Shown here: piece by piece, positions 4,093 through 5,677 of the stretch | How positions within the stretch are numbered: the first letter of the stretch is position 1 | Layout of the letters: each line of letters begins with the position of its first letter | NCBI GenBank assembly: GCA_030691555.1 | Contig: JAUYEB010000199.1 | Span: 1 to 5,677 of the forward strand | DNA: 5,677 nt | Reading direction: 5' to 3' | Source: Candidatus Bathyarchaeota archaeon | GTDB taxonomy: Archaea > Thermoproteota > Bathyarchaeia > TCS64 | Made by a program: the position numbers and the translations under genes | Notes under the pieces: generated by a model | What the model saw: the letters and a program-made list of their open reading frames with translations, nothing else | What the model was told of the DNA's origin: nothing | Databases searched by the model: none

Positions 4093-4839
4093 ATGCTTGA
4101 GCGGAGGCAGCTGACACACGAGGACGTCAGGAGGCTCGTGATGGGCTCCGTCGAGCTCGTCCGCGAGGCTCAGCTACGGCTCCAGCTACCGCTCGGCCCG
4201 AACATCATCGAGACCCGTGAGAGGCTCTCCGGGGGGGAGTGCCTCTCGGATTCCCTGGTCACCATCCGGGGCTGCCAGTACGGGATGGACTTCGGCTGCT
4301 TCACCCCGCCCTCGACCATCATGCTCGACCGGAACCTCCCCTTCAGCGACAGGCCCCTCGACATCCCGGAGCTGGCCTCGACCCTCTCCCTCTACACGGC
4401 GGTCCACGAGGTGATACACGCGGATGACTGGGTAGGCGGAGACAGGCTCCAGCGGGCGACGAGGGACCACATGCTCAGCCGCCACAGGGACAAGCTGGAC
4501 AAGGCGCTGGAGTTCATCAGGGACGGGGAGGGGACGGACTGCATAAAGACGGTGGCGGAGCTCGCCAACCTGAACGCGAGCCACTACGTCGACATGGTGA
4601 CCCACTTCAGGAGCTTCGTCGCCCTGCGCTACGCGGGGGCACCGAAGCTGGACATGATCTGGGACAGGCTCACCCTCAACTACTTTCCCCCAAACCTCCT
4701 CACGATGATCGAGGCCGAGAAGGGGACGCCGTACGTGTTCGACCTCTTCACCGGGCGCGCCGGGGGCTACTGCCTCATCGACGCCTTCGAGGAGTTCGAG
4801 TCGATAGGCAAGAAGTCTGCGAACCAGTACACGGTCTAG
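4093..4839 (+). CDS. HExxH-containing protein of unknown function, 248 residues
   Basis: I do not recognise a named family. The clearest motif is SLYTAVHEVIHADDWVGGD (99-117), with HEVIH at 105-109 in a predicted helix, the usual zinc-metalloprotease signature (two His ligands, Glu as general base). The third ligand is not obvious; candidates are Asp111/Asp112, His126, His131 or His164. The pattern HExxHxDD is not one of the classic subclasses I know. N-terminal residues 1-30 are helical and charged, and Cys50, Cys61 and Cys69 are spaced in the region before the motif. There is no signal peptide or membrane segment, so it should be cytoplasmic. GC-rich third codon positions and a clear TATA box support a real, native gene. 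It precedes the DNA ligase gene on the same strand by 44 nt, but ligase has its own TATA box, so a functional link is only suggested. Confidence 0.85.
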   Translation: MLERRQLTHEDVRRLVMGSVELVREAQLRLQLPLGPNIIETRERLSGGECLSDSLVTIRGCQYGMDFGCFTPPSTIMLDRNLPFSDRPLDIPELASTLSLYTAVHEVIHADDWVGGDRLQRATRDHMLSRHRDKLDKALEFIRDGEGTDCIKTVAELANLNASHYVDMVTHFRSFVALRYAGAPKLDMIWDRLTLNYFPPNLLTMIEAEKGTPYVFDLFTGRAGGYCLIDAFEEFESIGKKSANQYTV

Positions 4840-4847
4840 GCGCAGGG

Positions 4848-4853
4848 TTTTAA
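4848..4853 (+). promoter_or_regulatory. BoxA/TATA element of the DNA ligase gene
   Basis: TTTTAA within GGTTTTAATC, centred 33.5 nt before ATG 4884 and starting 9 nt after the stop codon of the HExxH gene. It allows ligase to be transcribed on its own from a leaderless start. Confidence 0.55.
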
Positions 4854-4883
4854 TCGCCTACCCCGTTTTCTTCTCCGATCTGC

Positions 4884-5677
4884 ATGCTCTACGACGCCCT
4901 CGTGGAGACCTACGAGAAGCTGGAGGCGACCACGAAGCGCCTCGAGATGACGGAGATACTCGCGAAGCTGTTCCGGGAGGCGGAGCCGGAGGAGATGGCG
5001 GAGGTCATCTACCTGACCCAGGGGAAGATTCACCCCGACTGGACGGGTGAGCCGGAGATAGGGATGGCGGAGAAGAGCGTCGTAGAGGCCATCGTGAAGG
5101 CGTCGGGGCTCCCGAAGGCGAGGGTCGAGCAGCTGATAGCCGAGACCGGCGACGTCGGCCACGCCGCCGAGGCGGCGCTCAGGCAGAAGAAGGTCGCCAG
5201 CTTCGCTGGGAAGCAGCCGACGGCATCCGAGGTCTACAACACGCTGGACGCCATCGCGAAGGAGTCGGGGCAGGGGAGCTCCGCCCGGAAGGTGGACAGG
5301 CTGGTGAAGTTGATGGTGAACGCCTCACCGACCGCGGCGCGGTACCTGGCGAGGACCGTCGTCGGCGCACTGCGCCTCGGGATAGGGGACATGACGATCC
5401 TCGACGCCCTCGCGCTCGCCAGGACCGGCTCTAAGGACGCACGGGAGGCGCTTGAGCGCGCCTACTACCTGAGCAGCGACCTCGGAGACGTGGCGGAGAC
5501 GCTCGCCGGGAAGGGGATGGAGGCGATAGAGCACTTCAGGATCACGGTGGGGAAGCCCATCATGGCGATGGCGGCGCAGCGCCTCAGCACCGCCGACGAG
5601 ATCGTAGAGAAGCTGGGCAGGCTCTCCGCCGAGTACAAGCTCGACGGCGAGCGCCTCCAGATACACAAGGAGGGCGA
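4884..5677 (+). CDS. lig: ATP-dependent DNA ligase, N-terminal 264 residues
   Basis: The frame opens at ATG 4884 (MLYDALVETYEKLE) and runs off the window. The visible part covers the whole N-terminal DNA-binding domain and the start of the adenylation domain. Recognisable family stretches are YLTQGKIHPDW (43-53), ARYLARTVVGALRLGIGD (152-169) followed by MTILDALA, and GKPIMAMAAQRL (223-234), just before motif I, EYKLDGER (250-257). Lys252 of KLDG is the residue that becomes adenylated. The enzyme seals nicks during replication and repair using ATP, probably with the sliding clamp PCNA. Archaeal members are about 560-610 residues, so somewhat under half is present. The start is supported by a TATA box 33.5 nt upstream. 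No disruption is seen in the visible part. Confidence 0.96.
   Translation, partial: MLYDALVETYEKLEATTKRLEMTEILAKLFREAEPEEMAEVIYLTQGKIHPDWTGEPEIGMAEKSVVEAIVKASGLPKARVEQLIAETGDVGHAAEAALRQKKVASFAGKQPTASEVYNTLDAIAKESGQGSSARKVDRLVKLMVNASPTAARYLARTVVGALRLGIGDMTILDALALARTGSKDAREALERAYYLSSDLGDVAETLAGKGMEAIEHFRITVGKPIMAMAAQRLSTADEIVEKLGRLSAEYKLDGERLQIHKEG

Noticed and set aside
4836..5666. Several minus-strand frames antisense to the DNA ligase
   Set aside because: The plus-strand frame carries all ligase motifs continuously, so the antisense frames are GC-driven shadows.
1..5677. CRISPR array or transposable element with terminal inverted repeats
   Set aside because: No regularly spaced repeats and no transposase, integrase or Cas-like protein are visible anywhere in the window.

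Overview
This window looks like archaeal chromosomal DNA. The evidence is an archaeal-type ATP-dependent DNA ligase, a ThiN-type thiamine-phosphate synthase domain, and archaeal BoxA (TATA) elements. Five genes have a TATA-like hexamer centred 32-34 nt upstream of the chosen start codon, the spacing expected of leaderless archaeal transcripts. The core genes are GC-rich (38/60 at 4501-4560). A central block is clearly AT-richer (26/60 at 2401-2460). A member of the TACK group is my best guess for the lineage, but nothing here fixes it.

Left part (1-1686, all on the minus strand): the start of a CoA-acylating methylmalonate-semialdehyde dehydrogenase (mmsA, cut by the window edge), a TatD-family metal-dependent hydrolase, and a 106-residue protein of unknown function. 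The tatD and mmsA genes each carry their own CATAAG-type TATA box, so they are probably not a strict operon. The stop codon of the unknown gene lies inside the tatD TATA box.

Middle part (1687-3169): about 570 bases with no convincing intact gene but with traces of small decayed reading frames (1929-2184). An AT-rich block of about 0.9 kb follows, bounded by two imperfect 32-bp direct repeats (2259-2290 and 3138-3169, 27/32 identical). The block holds a signal-peptide-bearing, C-terminally membrane-anchored surface protein with five N-glycosylation sequons, then a tiny reading frame that looks like a signal peptide without a mature protein. The right repeat is the 3' end of the next gene. The left repeat is an orphan copy of that 3' end which now carries the TATA box of the surface-protein gene.

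Right-centre (3140-3947, minus): a chimeric broken gene. Its first ~47 codons match the N-terminus of the arginine deiminase/amidinotransferase superfamily. The rest is the end of a ThiD kinase domain followed by a ThiN domain, joined in frame at a KEFV sequence, and a +1 frameshift then splits the reading frame. This reads as a deletion that fused an amidinotransferase-like gene to the tail of a thiDN gene.

Right part (4093-5677, plus): a HExxH-containing protein of unknown function and, 44 nt on, the ATP-dependent DNA ligase (cut by the window end just after the active-site KxDG motif). The divergent control region between the chimera and the HExxH gene holds three copies of a GCGTCTATAG-type element. 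I found no CRISPR array, tRNA, rRNA, transposase or integrase.
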